Source: Bradyrhizobium erythrophlei (lineage in GTDB: Bacteria > Pseudomonadota > Alphaproteobacteria > Rhizobiales > Xanthobacteraceae). From it: a DNA stretch of 64,000 nucleotides. The DNA is taken from positions 2,108,001 through 2,172,000 of the forward strand of contig NZ_LT670849.1 in the NCBI RefSeq assembly GCF_900142985.1. The letters run 5' to 3'. The notes below the pieces were generated by a model. It was not told the origin of the DNA. It worked only from the letters and a program-made list of their open reading frames with translations, and made no database searches. A program made the position numbers and the translations under genes. Shown piece after piece: positions 9,271 through 19,038 of this stretch (position 1 is the first letter of the stretch; every line of letters starts with the position of its first letter).

Positions 9271-10872
9271 CTACCCGCCTGCGCCGCCAGTGGCCAGAAG
9301 TCCGACGATCTGCGCGGCTATCACCTTCACCAGCGTCATCGAGGGGAAGATCATGGCGTAGCCGATATCGGGTCGTTCCGTCGGCGCCATCTTGGTTGAA
9401 TAGACCAGGATGGCGGGATTTCCGGTGGCCCCAGACGCAACGCCGACCAGGTCGTCATAGGGAATCTTCATGACGTAGTAGCCGACCACCAGAACGACAA
9501 ACACGGTCGTCAGCAGCACAGCCACGCCGATGAACAGCATCGTGAAACCCGATTCAGCCACAGTACGGACGAAGGGTTGCCCGGCGTTGACACCTACGGT
9601 GGCCAGGAACATCGCAAGACCGAAGTTTCGAAGAACGATGTTCGCCGGCAACGGCATCGTCCAAAGCAGAGGACCCGTACGGCGAAGCCTGCCGCAAATG
9701 AGTGCAACGATCAGCGGCCCTCCCCCGATGCCGAGGGTGACGATTCCAACGCCTGGGATTGGAATCGGGACAAGCCCGAGCAGGACGCCTAACACCATCC
9801 CCAATCCGAGCGATACATAGCTGAACTCGGCTGCTGCCTTCACCGTGTCGCCGAAGTGACGCCGGATCTCTTCCTTTCGGTCAGGTGGCATCAACACACC
9901 GACCCTGTCCCCGAACTCGAGCATCAGGTCGGGCGACGGCACCAGGTCGGCATCGTAGCGGCGAACGTGCAGCAGATATGTCGGATAACCCGATGGCATC
10001 GGAAGACTTGAAAGCGGTATGCCGACCACACTCGCCTTTCCGACAAAGACGCGGATGTAGTCGAGATCAGCGCGATCGCTCGCCAGCACGCCCGGCTGGA
10101 GGTTGCCGAGCTGTGCGGCTGCCTTCGCAATCGCCGCCTCATTGTCTGCCACGACCAGAATTGCATCGCCTGCGGACAACACGGTGTCGGGTGTTGGAAC
10201 AAAATTCTGCCCTCCCTCGCGGACCATCGTGACCTGAACGTCGGCAAGGATGCTGCTCGTCAGCTCTTCCAGCCTCTTTCCGGCGAACGTCTGGCCGACC
10301 GAAATCTCGCCCATGTGGAAGCGCTGTGCCTTGGAGGGGAATTTCGGCTTCACGATCTGCGTCATGAGATAGATACACAGGATCGGGCCGAGGACCCCAA
10401 ACGGGTAAGCGATTGAATAGCCGATCGACGGATCCTTGTTCTTCATCACGTCAAGCGCCGCTTGCAGCGACGCCGTGCTCGTCATCGATCCGGCATAGAG
10501 ACCAAGCGTGTGGCCGATCTTGATTCCGAAGACGTGTCCCAGTCCGAGCGCGACCAACAGGCCTGCGAGACAGGCGACGAGTGCCAGCAGATTGTATTTC
10601 TGGCCGCTGCCATGGATGCCTTCGAAAAATTGGCGGCCATAAAGAATGCCGATGCCGTACAGGAACATGATCAGCCCGGTCAGACCGATAGGCCCGATGA
10701 TCTGGGCCTTTGGCGCGAATGCGCCGATCGCAAGGGCGACGAACAGTACAGCGCCGACCCCGAGCGAAAACCCGGCTACGCTGATCTGGCCAACCAGGTA
10801 GCCTAGTCCGATCGCGAGAAACGCCGTCAGGATGGGCTGGCTGCCGATGATGTCGCGTGCAAGATCCAACAT
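9271..10872 (-). CDS. AspT/YidE-type exchanger with two RCK_C domains
   Basis: A 533-residue protein of the aspartate:alanine exchanger (AAE) family. The N-terminal half has five or six membrane helices (ILTAFLAIGLGYLVGQI...). Two TrkA-C/RCK_C regulatory domains follow around residues 195-350 (VQVTMVREGGQNFVPTPD, then YPTYLLHVRRYDADLVPSPD), then a second membrane half with a conserved glycine-rich GIVTLGIGGGPLIVALICG. The start at 10872 is chosen for its GGGAG ribosome site; an in-frame start at 10938 lacks one. In this operon it may exchange an organic acid linked to fermentation, which is inference. Confidence 0.88.
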   Translation of the reverse strand: MLDLARDIIGSQPILTAFLAIGLGYLVGQISVAGFSLGVGAVLFVALAIGAFAPKAQIIGPIGLTGLIMFLYGIGILYGRQFFEGIHGSGQKYNLLALVACLAGLLVALGLGHVFGIKIGHTLGLYAGSMTSTASLQAALDVMKNKDPSIGYSIAYPFGVLGPILCIYLMTQIVKPKFPSKAQRFHMGEISVGQTFAGKRLEELTSSILADVQVTMVREGGQNFVPTPDTVLSAGDAILVVADNEAAIAKAAAQLGNLQPGVLASDRADLDYIRVFVGKASVVGIPLSSLPMPSGYPTYLLHVRRYDADLVPSPDLMLEFGDRVGVLMPPDRKEEIRRHFGDTVKAAAEFSYVSLGLGMVLGVLLGLVPIPIPGVGIVTLGIGGGPLIVALICGRLRRTGPLLWTMPLPANIVLRNFGLAMFLATVGVNAGQPFVRTVAESGFTMLFIGVAVLLTTVFVVLVVGYYVMKIPYDDLVGVASGATGNPAILVYSTKMAPTERPDIGYAMIFPSMTLVKVIAAQIVGLLATGGAGG

Positions 10873-10912
10873 GTGTCTTAACTCCCTCGGATTGGCCCGA
10901 TACCTGGCGGAA

Positions 10913-11740
10913 TCAGCGGGCCTGGCACCCCGCGGCACGGAATTGTTCGATCACCCGATTCACCAGATCGCGGCTGGGCGGCTGGGTGTTTTCGAGCTTG
11001 TATTCAAGGCCCATCGCCTTCCACTTGAACGAGCCCATCTGATGGAATGGCTGCACCTCGACCCATTGGACGTTTTTCATGGGTGCGACAAATCGTGCAA
11101 TGCCGTCGACATTTGCGGGGTCGTCGGTCTCGCCAGGCACCAGCGTGAAGCGAACCCAAACGGGCTTCGACGACGACGCCAGACGCTCGGCGAAGCGAAG
11201 CGTGGGCGCGAGATCACGTCCGGTCGTTCGCCAATATGTTTCCGGATCCGAGCTCTTGATGTCGAGGAGAACGAGATCGACCTCGGACAGGAAGCTTTCG
11301 TCGGCGCGGTCGCCCAGAAATCCGGACGTCTGTATCGCCGTGTGCAGACCCATGCGCCTAGCGCCGGCGAGGATCCGCCTGGTGAAAGCCAGCTGCACCA
11401 TCGGCTCGCCGCCCGAGACCGTCAGCCCGCCACCGAGAGCCTGGATGGAAGGAGCGAAATCGGCAATGCGGCGGAGCACCTGGTCGACCGAGACATAGGT
11501 GCCGTCCTTGAGGTGCCAGGTGTCAGGGTTGTGACAATAGGTACAGCGCAGCAAGCAACCCGAGAGAAACAGCACCAGGCGCAGACCGGGACCGTCGTAG
11601 CGCGACGACGTTTCGTAGGAATGGCAATAACCGAACGAACCGAGTTCGTCCTTGATCTTGTCCTCGTCGGGCGCGTCGGGCGAAACCCCGACCCGGAGGT
11701 CGTAACGACTTCCGGGCTCCAGTGCCTGCACCGTCGACAT
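10913..11740 (-). CDS. pflA: Pyruvate formate-lyase activating enzyme (radical SAM)
   Basis: A 275-residue radical SAM protein with the [4Fe-4S] motif C-x3-C-x2-C in SGCLLRCTYCHNPDTW, then GGGLTVSGGEPMVQ. It creates the glycyl radical in PflB using S-adenosylmethionine. The N-terminal 45 residues are longer than in E. coli PflA. A GGAGG ribosome site precedes the ATG, and the gene begins 12 bases after pflB, so the two are co-transcribed. Confidence 0.95.
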   Translation of the reverse strand: MSTVQALEPGSRYDLRVGVSPDAPDEDKIKDELGSFGYCHSYETSSRYDGPGLRLVLFLSGCLLRCTYCHNPDTWHLKDGTYVSVDQVLRRIADFAPSIQALGGGLTVSGGEPMVQLAFTRRILAGARRMGLHTAIQTSGFLGDRADESFLSEVDLVLLDIKSSDPETYWRTTGRDLAPTLRFAERLASSSKPVWVRFTLVPGETDDPANVDGIARFVAPMKNVQWVEVQPFHQMGSFKWKAMGLEYKLENTQPPSRDLVNRVIEQFRAAGCQAR

Positions 11741-11752
11741 GGCGCACCTCCG

Positions 11753-14023
11753 TCAAATCTGGCCGTGGAAGGTACGGCTGATCACGTCTCGCTGCTGCTC
11801 CGGCGTCAACCGGACGAAGTTCACCGCGTAACCCGAGACCCGGATCGTGAGCTGCGGGTATTTGTCCGGGTTCTTCATCGCGTCCTCGAGCGTCTCCTTG
11901 TCGATCACGTTCAGGTTCATGTGGAAGCCGCCGCGATCGAAATAGACGTCGAAGGCCTTAACCGCTTCGTCCAGCAATTGGCTCTCCGACAGGTGCGCTT
12001 TTTGCGGCGCGACGGAGACGGTGTAGCTGATGCCGTCCAGCGAATCCTTGTAGGGAAGCTTTGCGACCGAAAGGCAGGAGGCCAACCAGCCATGGCTGTC
12101 GCGCCCATGCATCGGGTTGGCGCCAGGCCCGAACGGCTCGCCCTTGCGCCGTCCGTCTGGAGTATTTCCGGTGGCCTTGCCGTAGACGACATTGGAGGTG
12201 ATCGTCAGCACGCTCTGAGTGTGCGTCGCGTTCCGGTAGGTCGGATGCTTGCGGATCTTCTCCATGAAGCTGGTAACCATGCTGGAGGCGATCAGATCGA
12301 CCCGATCGTCGTTGTTGCCGAACTGCGGCGTCGATTGGTTGCCTTCGTTCTGATAGTCGACAATCAGGCCCGTGGCGTCGCGCGTGACGCGCATCTTCCC
12401 GTACTTGATCGCGCTCAGACTGTCGGCAACCACTGAAAGCCCCGCGATCCCGAACGCCATCGTTCGCAGGATGTCGCGGTCATGCAGCGCCATTTCGAGA
12501 CGTTCGTAGAAATACTTGTCGTGCATGTAGTGAATGCAGTTCATGGCGTGCACGTAGGTCTTGGCCAGCCATTCCATCGTGGTGTCGAACTTGGCCATGA
12601 CGTCGTCGTAGTCGAGGAAGTCGCCGACAACAGGCATTGTTCGCGGGGCGACCTGATCTCCGGAGACCTCGTCGCGGCCGCCATTGATGGCATAAAGCAG
12701 TGCTTTGGCGAAATTGACGCGAGCTCCGAAGAACTGCATTTGCTTGCCCAGCCGCATCGCCGAGACGCAACAGGCGATACCGTAATCGTCACCCCAGAAC
12801 GGCCTCATCAAATCGTCGTTCTCGTATTGCAGCGACGACGTGTCCTTGCTGACCTTGACGCAGTAGCGCTTGAACGGCGCCGGCATATGATTTGACCAGA
12901 GCACTGTAATATTTGGCTCCGGCGCAGGCCCGAGGTTGTAGAGCGTGTGCAGCATGCGGTAGCTGCTCTTGGTGACGAGCGTGCGCCCATCGAGATCCAT
13001 GCCGCCGACACACTCGGTCGCCCAGTAGGGGTCGCCGCTGAACAGCGCGTCATAGTCGGGCGTGCGGAGGAAGCGCACGATGCGCAGCTTCTGCACCAGC
13101 TGGTCCCACAGCTCCTGGGCGCGCTTTTCGTCCAGAGCACCTGCTTTCAAGTCACGCTCGATGTAGATATCGAGAAAGCTCGAGATGCGGCCAATCGACA
13201 TCGCTGCACCATTGGCTTCCTTGATGGCGCCGAGATAGGCGAAATAGGTCCACTGGAATGCCTCCTGGGCGTTTGTGGCTGGCTTGGAAATGTCGCAGTC
13301 ATAAAGCTTCGCCATCGACGCGAGATCCTCGAGCGCACGGATTTGCTCGGACAGCTCCTCGCGCTGTCGGATGATCTCGTCGGTCGGCCACATGTCGTCG
13401 ATCTGCGCTCGTTCGGCGTGCTTTACTTGGATGAGGCGATCGACTCCATAGAGTGCCACGCGGCGATAGTCGCCGATGATGCGGCCGCGGCCGTAGGCGT
13501 CAGGAAGTCCGGTAATGATGCCGGACCGGCGGCAATTCATGATCTCTGGCGTATAGGCGTCGAAGACGCCGTCGTTGTGCGATCTGCGGTACTTGGTGAA
13601 GGTCTCATGCACCGCTGGATCCGGTTCAAAGCCGGCGGCCTTGATGCCGGCCTCGACCATTCTCAAACCGCCGAACGGAAAGATGGCACGCTTGAACGGC
13701 TGGTCGGTCTGAAGTCCCACGACGACTTCATTGTCACGGTCGATGTAACCGGCCTTGTGGGCCAGCAAGGTGGAAGGCGTCTTGGTATCGACCGCCAGAA
13801 CACCCTTTTTCCTTTCGTCCGCGAAGTATGGCTGTAGTTTCGCCCAAACGGCCTTTGTGCGCTGCGATACCCCGGCCAGGAAGTCCTCGTTGCCGGTGTA
13901 AGGCGTAGCATTCCGGACGATGAAATCGCGAACGTTGATCGACGTGCACCAATCGCCGGGCCGGAAACCTCTCCGGAAATCGCCGACATCCCCTTCCTTC
14001 CTAAGAGCCGCGCTCGCTTTCAT
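11753..14023 (-). CDS. pflB: Formate C-acetyltransferase (pyruvate formate-lyase)
   Basis: About 756 residues, the usual PflB length. The active-site cysteine pair is in [13 protein letters not shown], and the glycyl-radical loop [17 protein letters not shown] is near the C-terminus. It converts pyruvate and CoA to acetyl-CoA and formate under anaerobiosis and is destroyed by oxygen. The second ATG (14023) is favoured because GGAGG lies five bases ahead of it; ATG 14035 is the alternative. First gene of the pflB-pflA-aspT-focA-fabI run. A FixK box lies about 115-130 bases upstream. Confidence 0.95.
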   Translation of the reverse strand: MKASAALRKEGDVGDFRRGFRPGDWCTSINVRDFIVRNATPYTGNEDFLAGVSQRTKAVWAKLQPYFADERKKGVLAVDTKTPSTLLAHKAGYIDRDNEVVVGLQTDQPFKRAIFPFGGLRMVEAGIKAAGFEPDPAVHETFTKYRRSHNDGVFDAYTPEIMNCRRSGIITGLPDAYGRGRIIGDYRRVALYGVDRLIQVKHAERAQIDDMWPTDEIIRQREELSEQIRALEDLASMAKLYDCDISKPATNAQEAFQWTYFAYLGAIKEANGAAMSIGRISSFLDIYIERDLKAGALDEKRAQELWDQLVQKLRIVRFLRTPDYDALFSGDPYWATECVGGMDLDGRTLVTKSSYRMLHTLYNLGPAPEPNITVLWSNHMPAPFKRYCVKVSKDTSSLQYENDDLMRPFWGDDYGIACCVSAMRLGKQMQFFGARVNFAKALLYAINGGRDEVSGDQVAPRTMPVVGDFLDYDDVMAKFDTTMEWLAKTYVHAMNCIHYMHDKYFYERLEMALHDRDILRTMAFGIAGLSVVADSLSAIKYGKMRVTRDATGLIVDYQNEGNQSTPQFGNNDDRVDLIASSMVTSFMEKIRKHPTYRNATHTQSVLTITSNVVYGKATGNTPDGRRKGEPFGPGANPMHGRDSHGWLASCLSVAKLPYKDSLDGISYTVSVAPQKAHLSESQLLDEAVKAFDVYFDRGGFHMNLNVIDKETLEDAMKNPDKYPQLTIRVSGYAVNFVRLTPEQQRDVISRTFHGQI

Positions 14024-14138
14024 GGACGCCTCCATCGATTATGCTTTGATTGGTTTAGCTTCATGGCCCGACGCCAGGAGCAGACTGCATTCAACGCATG
14101 CCGAATGAAGCATTAGGAAACGATGCCGCCGGCTTCTA

Positions 14139-14152
14139 TTGATCTAAATCAA
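14139..14152. promoter_or_regulatory. FixK/FNR box between pflB and the CBS-GntP genes
   Basis: TTGATCTAAATCAA matches TTGA-N6-TCAA. It lies 116 bases from the pflB start and about 200 bases from the start of the divergent CBS gene, so it could serve either or both. Confidence 0.75.
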
Positions 14153-14354
14153 GCCGTCGCAACTCGAGCTGCCGGAGCGTGCATTGCTAACCGGGCAGCG
14201 CACGCGCGTCAGGCGGCCAGAGTCTATCAGTGTGCGGTCTTGGCTATCAGCAACGGCAGCAGCAACCGACACCTCATGTGCGCCTGGAGGTTTGGATGGA
14301 CAATTCGTCATCGCCAAGTAGTTCTATCGATTTCCATCGTGGAGGTGACACAAG

Positions 14355-14834
14355 ATGGATCATCCGCTCAGACGCCCAGAAGAAATTCTCGCCTATCGGC
14401 CGCTGAAGCAGATTCTAAAATCGGGAAATGTGTGGGCTGTCGCCTCGGCGGACACTGTGCAGACGGCCGTGCGGATCATGGAAGAGAAGAATATCGGGTT
14501 CCTCGTCGTTCTCGAGAAGGACGCGATCGTCGGTGTTGTGTCCGAACGCGATTGCCTCAGGCGCGTGGTGCTGGCTGGGAAGACGCCGCAGGCGACCGCG
14601 GTCAAGGACATCATGGTCGAAAACGTCGTCAAGGTCGGGATCGAGGATACCTTCGCCGAATGTCTGAGGCTGATGCACGCCCACGGGATTCGTCATCTGC
14701 CGGTTCTCGAGAAAGGCAGGTTGGTCGGCGTGGTCTCGATCCGTGACCTACTGCGCGAGGTGGTCGAACATCACGCCAGGATCATCGGCGAGCTCGAGCG
14801 CGAACGCATGACGATGCTCACATCAACAGTCTGA
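14355..14834 (+). CDS. Two-CBS-domain regulatory protein
   Basis: A 159-residue protein made of two CBS motifs (about residues 20-78 and 85-140), with IGFLVVLEKDAIVGVVSERD in the first and GIRHLPVLEKGRLVGVVSIRDLL in the second. Such pairs bind adenine nucleotides and signal energy state. A strong GGAGGTGA ribosome site supports the start. It precedes the GntP gene by 35 bases and may be co-transcribed with it. The partner it regulates is unknown. Confidence 0.92.
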   Translation: MDHPLRRPEEILAYRPLKQILKSGNVWAVASADTVQTAVRIMEEKNIGFLVVLEKDAIVGVVSERDCLRRVVLAGKTPQATAVKDIMVENVVKVGIEDTFAECLRLMHAHGIRHLPVLEKGRLVGVVSIRDLLREVVEHHARIIGELERERMTMLTSTV

Positions 14835-14869
14835 GGTTACCCCGATCCGGTACAATTGGGAGTGTCGCC

Positions 14870-16255
14870 ATGAATCTTCTGATCGTGCTGGCCGCTCTGG
14901 TCTTCCTCATGCTTGTCGCCTATCGCGGCTACAGCGTCATCCTGTTCGCGCCGGTCGCCGCGATGGGGGCGGTGTTGCTGACCGATCCCTCGCTAGTACC
15001 GCCGCTGTTTTCTAGTGTCTTCATGGAGAAGATGGTCGGTTTCGTCAAAAACTATTTCCCGGTGTTCATGCTCGGGGCCGTCTTTGGCAAGGTCATTGAA
15101 CTTTCGGGTTTCTCGAAATCGATCGTGTCGGCCGTGATCGGAGTGCTCGGGCGAGAGCGCGCAGTCCTGTCCATTGTCATCGTCTGCGCAATTCTGACCT
15201 ATGGCGGCGTATCACTGTTCGTCGTCGTCTTTGCGGTTTATCCGTTTGCCGCTGAGATGTTTCGCCAGGGGGAGATTCCGAAACGGCTCATCCCAGCCAC
15301 TATCGCGCTCGGCGCCTTCAGTTTTACGATGGATGCCCTGCCGGGAACGCCGCAAATCCAGAACATCATTCCGACCACTTTCTTCAACACGACCACATGG
15401 GCTGCGCCGATCCTCGGCGTGATCGGCAGCGTTTTCGTGTTCGTCACGGGCATTGCCTATATCGAGAACCGCCGCGGCGCCGCGCAAAGAAACGGAGAAG
15501 GTTATGGCGCCGAGCTTCTCAACGAGCCGGAGCCGTTCGAGGAGAAGGAATTGCCAAACCCCTGGATCGCGCTATCGCCGCTGGTCGTGGTCGGGGTTGC
15601 AAACTTCATATTGACGAAACTGGTGCCTCGTGCTTACGGCGCAACGCATGAGGTAACGCTGAGCGGCCACGCGATCGCGACGAAGATCGGTCCAGTGGCG
15701 GCGATCTGGGCGGTTGAAGGTGCCCTGCTGCTCGGCATCCTGGCGGTGTTCGTCTTTGCCTGGCGGCCCGTGCTGACGAAGTTCGCGGATGGCAGCAAGG
15801 CAGCCGTTGCGGGAGCGCTGTTGGCGTCGCTCAACACGGCCTCCGAGTACGGATTCGGCGGGGTGATTGCGCTGTTGCCGGGCTTCGAGATGGTCTCTGC
15901 CGCGCTCAAAGCGATTCCCAATCCGCTGGTCAACGAGGCCATCACAGTGACGGTGCTCGCCGGTATCACCGGCTCGGCTTCCGGGGGGATGAGCATCGCT
16001 TTGGCCGCGATGTCCGATACTTTCATCGCCGCCGCGCAGGCCGCAAGTATTCCGCTCGATGTCTTCCATCGTGTCGCAGCCATGGCGAGCGGCGGCATGG
16101 ATACCTTGCCGCACAACGGAGCTGTCATCACGTTGCTTGCGGTCACGGGACTCACTCACCGGCAGGCCTATAAGGACGTGTTCGTGATTACGCTGACAAA
16201 GACTGCGGCGGTCTTCGTTGTCATTGCGTTTTTCTATTTGACTGGAATGTACTGA
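14870..16255 (+). CDS. GntP-family organic acid permease
   Basis: A 461-residue permease with about 12-14 hydrophobic helices. GntP features include YFPVFMLGAVFGKVIELSG, LPGTPQIQNIIPT and SASGGMSIALAAMSDTF. The family takes up gluconate, or 3-hydroxybutyrate and related acids, with protons. Its nearness to a phasin gene and the fermentation cluster would fit a hydroxy acid substrate, but the substrate cannot be read from sequence. Confidence 0.88.
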   Translation: MNLLIVLAALVFLMLVAYRGYSVILFAPVAAMGAVLLTDPSLVPPLFSSVFMEKMVGFVKNYFPVFMLGAVFGKVIELSGFSKSIVSAVIGVLGRERAVLSIVIVCAILTYGGVSLFVVVFAVYPFAAEMFRQGEIPKRLIPATIALGAFSFTMDALPGTPQIQNIIPTTFFNTTTWAAPILGVIGSVFVFVTGIAYIENRRGAAQRNGEGYGAELLNEPEPFEEKELPNPWIALSPLVVVGVANFILTKLVPRAYGATHEVTLSGHAIATKIGPVAAIWAVEGALLLGILAVFVFAWRPVLTKFADGSKAAVAGALLASLNTASEYGFGGVIALLPGFEMVSAALKAIPNPLVNEAITVTVLAGITGSASGGMSIALAAMSDTFIAAAQAASIPLDVFHRVAAMASGGMDTLPHNGAVITLLAVTGLTHRQAYKDVFVITLTKTAAVFVVIAFFYLTGMY

Positions 16256-16382
16256 GAGAGCAGCAGCGAGCCGAACGTCCATGATCCGATGATGAAGGTA
16301 AACACAGCAAAAGCCCCTAGCCATAATGCTTTCAAAGATCATGAAGCAATCGCGGGACGTCAAGCTATGATGAGGAGTTGGC

Positions 16383-16559
16383 ATGGCTGAAATCAATAAA
16401 CTCTCCGTAAAGAAAGCGCTTGAAAAGCTGCGTGGGAGCGATCGGCCGAAATCAAAAAACGATCGGCTCGATGAAAAAGATGCGCAGCTTGATGAAAAGA
16501 TAAAGCGCATGACGGAGCAGCGATTGCGCCTTGAACGTCACCGACGCAACCGGAAGTGA
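16383..16559 (+). CDS. Small highly charged coiled-coil protein
   Basis: A 58-residue protein opening MAEINKLSVKKALEKL and continuing with Lys/Asp/Arg-rich heptads (RLDEKDAQLDEKIKRMTEQR). GAGGAG six bases before the ATG is a good ribosome site. The predicted shape is a single long helix. No family was recognised. It lies between the GntP gene and the convergent phasin remnant. Confidence 0.6.
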   Translation: MAEINKLSVKKALEKLRGSDRPKSKNDRLDEKDAQLDEKIKRMTEQRLRLERHRRNRK

Positions 16560-16642
16560 GCGACAGCGCTCGGCGGCGAAAGCACAGCTCTCATCGGAAA
16601 CATGCTAGGCTGTGCCCCGCAAAATTGCTCCCTAATGAAGGC

Positions 16643-16988
16643 TCAGCCTTTTGATCGATTGAATGACGCAGCCATTTTGGACGTGAGTTGGGTTGCGTCG
16701 TCGGCGGCCGATCTCAACTGTGACTGAAAGTACTCGGCTTGAACGCGAAAGGCTTCCTGAAAGTCCTTGACGCGCAGGAGCTTGTCAACGAAGGCATGAT
16801 TGGCGGCCACTTGTCTTTCTACGTACGCCTTGAACGCAGCGCCAACTTGATCTTCCTTCGCATTCGGAAAAACTCCGCACCGTCTTCTCAAATAGATCGA
16901 AGTAGCTCTGCGTTGCCGTCCGTGATTTTTCGACAGTATCGATCATCATCGAGCGGACCGCCTCCAAGGGGTTGTTTTCGGCTTCCAT
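16643..16988 (-). pseudogene. Phasin-family gene with a frameshift
   Basis: Two adjacent frames together give one phasin-like protein of about 115 residues. MEAENNPLEAVRSMM...EKTVRSF comes from ATG 16988, then NAKEDQVGAAFKAYVERQ... continues in another frame to the stop at 16643. The break is at a run of five A's on the plus strand (16868-16872), so one extra base explains it. Phasins coat polyhydroxyalkanoate granules. A GGAGAGAAC ribosome site precedes the ATG and FixK boxes lie 60-113 bases upstream. It could be a real mutation, a sequencing error in the homopolymer, or slippage. Confidence 0.75.
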
Positions 16989-17047
16989 GGTGTTCTCTCC
17001 ATTCCGGTTCCGGATATACAAGTGCTGGATGAATGCCACATCGAGGG

Positions 17048-17101
17048 TTGATCTAGATCAAGAGGATTGATCCAGATCAAAGCCCGGTTGATTTGGATCA
17101 A
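17048..17101. promoter_or_regulatory. Three tandem FixK/FNR boxes
   Basis: TTGATCTAGATCAA (17048-17061), TTGATCCAGATCAA (17067-17080) and TTGATTTGGATCAA (17088-17101) all match TTGA-N6-TCAA, with centres 19 and 21 bases apart. They sit between the phasin gene (minus) and the Ca2+/H+ antiporter gene (plus). Confidence 0.85.
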
Positions 17102-17198
17102 GCCCATTGCTGCGAAAATGGTTGCCATCATCCGTGTTGAGCCGGATGCCGGTCTCGGTCGGATTTTCCGCCATCTCACTCAGTACGGAGCCGGCGTC

Positions 17199-18299
17199 AT
17201 GCAACCTTTGCTCAAGGAAATCCGGCAGACCCCTTTGCTCTGGATGCTGGTCTTCGTACCTACCGTGCTAGTAGCTGAAGCGGCGACGCCGCATTCTCAT
17301 ACCTTGTTGTTTGTGCTGGCCGTGCTCGCCATCGTGCCGCTGGCCGCCCTGCTGAGCCACGCGACCGAAGCGGTCGCCGCCAAGACCGGCGATGCCGTTG
17401 GCGGATTGCTCAATGCCACGCTTGGCAATCTTACGGAACTGATAATCGCCATCACGGCGCTGCGCGCCGGCCAGTACATGCTGGTGAAGGCGTCGATCGC
17501 GGGCGCAATTGTCACTAATGCGCTGTTCATGCTCGGCGCATGCCTGCTGATCGGCGGATTGCGTTACCACGTCCAGGAGTTTAACCGGTCCGGCGGGCGG
17601 CTCTATTCCGGGCTGTTGCTGATGGCGACCGTTGCGCTGCTCGCCCCGTCGGCGGTCGCCGATCTCGACCTCGCGGAGGGCGAGGCTATCATGCGGAAGC
17701 TCAGCATCGGCCTCGCCATCCTGCTCATCGTCGCCTATGGCCTCGGCCTGCTGTTTTCGCTAAAGACCCACAAGGAGCTGTTCGCAGGCGCCGAGCATGG
17801 TGCGGACGAGGCGCACTGGCCGATTGGCCTTGCGGTCTGGACGCTGCTCGTCGTCACCGTGTTGGTTGCGCTGGTCAGCGAGATCTTTGTGGAGTCCGTG
17901 CAGAAGGCCGCGGAGACATTTGGGATGAGCCCGGCCTTCGTCGGGTTTATTATCGTCTCGTTGGTCGGTGCTGCCGCCGAGTTTGCCGTTGCATTTTCCG
18001 CGGCGCGCAAGGACCGCCTCGACATGAGCGTCAGCATCGCGCTCGGCAGCGCTTCCCAGATCGCGCTGTTCGTGGCACCTGCGCTGGTGTTGCTCAGTTA
18101 TGTCGTCGGACCGTCGCCGATGAGTCTGCAGTTCTGGCCGGGCGCGGTGACCATGGTGATGATCGCGACGGTGACTGCGAGCTTCATCACGAGTAGCGGG
18201 CGCTCGGCATGGTTCATCGGCGCGCTGCTCATCTTCATCTACGCGGTCTTCGCTTTGACGCTCTACGTGGTCCCGCCAGCCGGCCAAGGGATGGGTTGA
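17199..18299 (+). CDS. Ca2+/H+ antiporter, CaxA/ChaA family
   Basis: A 366-residue cation antiporter with eleven or so membrane helices. The two family repeats are visible as GGLLNATLGNLTELIIAI and FIIVSLVGAAAEFAVAF, each with the acidic residue needed for cation binding. It expels Ca2+ or Na+/K+ in exchange for protons. The start at 17199 is preferred because GGAG lies nine bases upstream and because an earlier in-frame ATG at 17067 falls inside the FixK boxes. Confidence 0.9.
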   Translation: MQPLLKEIRQTPLLWMLVFVPTVLVAEAATPHSHTLLFVLAVLAIVPLAALLSHATEAVAAKTGDAVGGLLNATLGNLTELIIAITALRAGQYMLVKASIAGAIVTNALFMLGACLLIGGLRYHVQEFNRSGGRLYSGLLLMATVALLAPSAVADLDLAEGEAIMRKLSIGLAILLIVAYGLGLLFSLKTHKELFAGAEHGADEAHWPIGLAVWTLLVVTVLVALVSEIFVESVQKAAETFGMSPAFVGFIIVSLVGAAAEFAVAFSAARKDRLDMSVSIALGSASQIALFVAPALVLLSYVVGPSPMSLQFWPGAVTMVMIATVTASFITSSGRSAWFIGALLIFIYAVFALTLYVVPPAGQGMG

Positions 18300-18567
18300 A
18301 ACCACCCCTCTTTCCTTGCCCGTCCGTTAGAGCGTTGCCAGCTTATACGGCTTTTCTCGCGATTTGCTGGTACGGCATACAGCGTCTGAAATGGGCATGG
18401 GTTCGATCCCCTCAGCTCAATCTACCAACAGCTGTTCTCTTCAATACCAACAGCCGTACCAACAAATGTTCTGGTTGTCAGCGGAACACCGCGGAAGGCA
18501 GTGGAAGAGAATTCCTCGCTTTATTGAGGGATTCTAACACGGTGGCGGAAGACTGCGGAGGGGGTCA

Positions 18568-18643
18568 TGGTGCCCAGGGGCGGGATCGAACCACCGACAC
18601 TGCGATTTTCAGTCGCATGCTCTACCAACTGAGCTACCTGGGC
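18568..18643 (-). tRNA. tRNA-Phe (GAA)
   Basis: On the minus strand GCCCAGG forms the acceptor stem with CCTGGGC, and the D-arm is TAGCTCAGTTGGTAGAGC. The anticodon arm GCGACTGAAAATCGC has anticodon GAA, and the T-arm contains GGTTCGATCCC. CCA is encoded. Located just downstream of yacG, the usual alphaproteobacterial position. Confidence 0.96.
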
Positions 18644-18846
18644 GTTCCCTGGCCTTAAGCGTAGTGGCTTGAGGGAGCGGCGGTTTATAGTCAGGACAAT
18701 CCGTCCTGTCCACCTGCTTCGCCTTGCAGCTTCGCCAGGCGCAGCCAAGGGTCAAAAAAAGCGAAGCGTGTCCGGCACCGCCCGAAGGGCAGCGACGAAC
18801 AATCCTGCAAGATCATGAAAACAAAAGAGTATTTCTAATATATCGC

Positions 18847-19038
18847 TTATTCGTTGTCGTCGTCCTCGCTGGGCCGCCCGGGGATCGCATAGGACCCCGA
18901 CAGCCAGCGATTGAGGTCGACGTCACGGCAGCGTGCCGAACAGAACGGACGGTTTTCGCCTGCTGAGGGTTTGCCGCAGATCGGGCACGGTTTCGCCGCC
19001 CCGTCGGAAGCGGCCTTGCCGGATGGCCTAGCTGGCAT
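18847..19038 (-). CDS. yacG: DNA gyrase inhibitor YacG
   Basis: A 63-residue zinc protein with four cysteine ligands in CPICGKP and [19 protein letters not shown], the YacG signature. In E. coli YacG binds GyrB and blocks its DNA binding. The ATG overlaps the end of maf by 11 bases, so the two genes are coupled. Highly acidic C-terminus. Confidence 0.93.
   Translation of the reverse strand: MPARPSGKAASDGAAKPCPICGKPSAGENRPFCSARCRDVDLNRWLSGSYAIPGRPSEDDDNE

Noticed and set aside
10832..12436. 534-codon open frame antisense to pflA/pflB
   Set aside because: It is a high-GC shadow of two certain genes on the other strand and has no protein-like motifs.
18360..18567. Sequence resembling a tRNA 3' end (GGGTTCGATCCC near 18412) followed by odd sequence
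   Set aside because: Could be a relic of an old integration near tRNA-Phe, but no full tRNA, repeat partner or integrase fragment could be shown.
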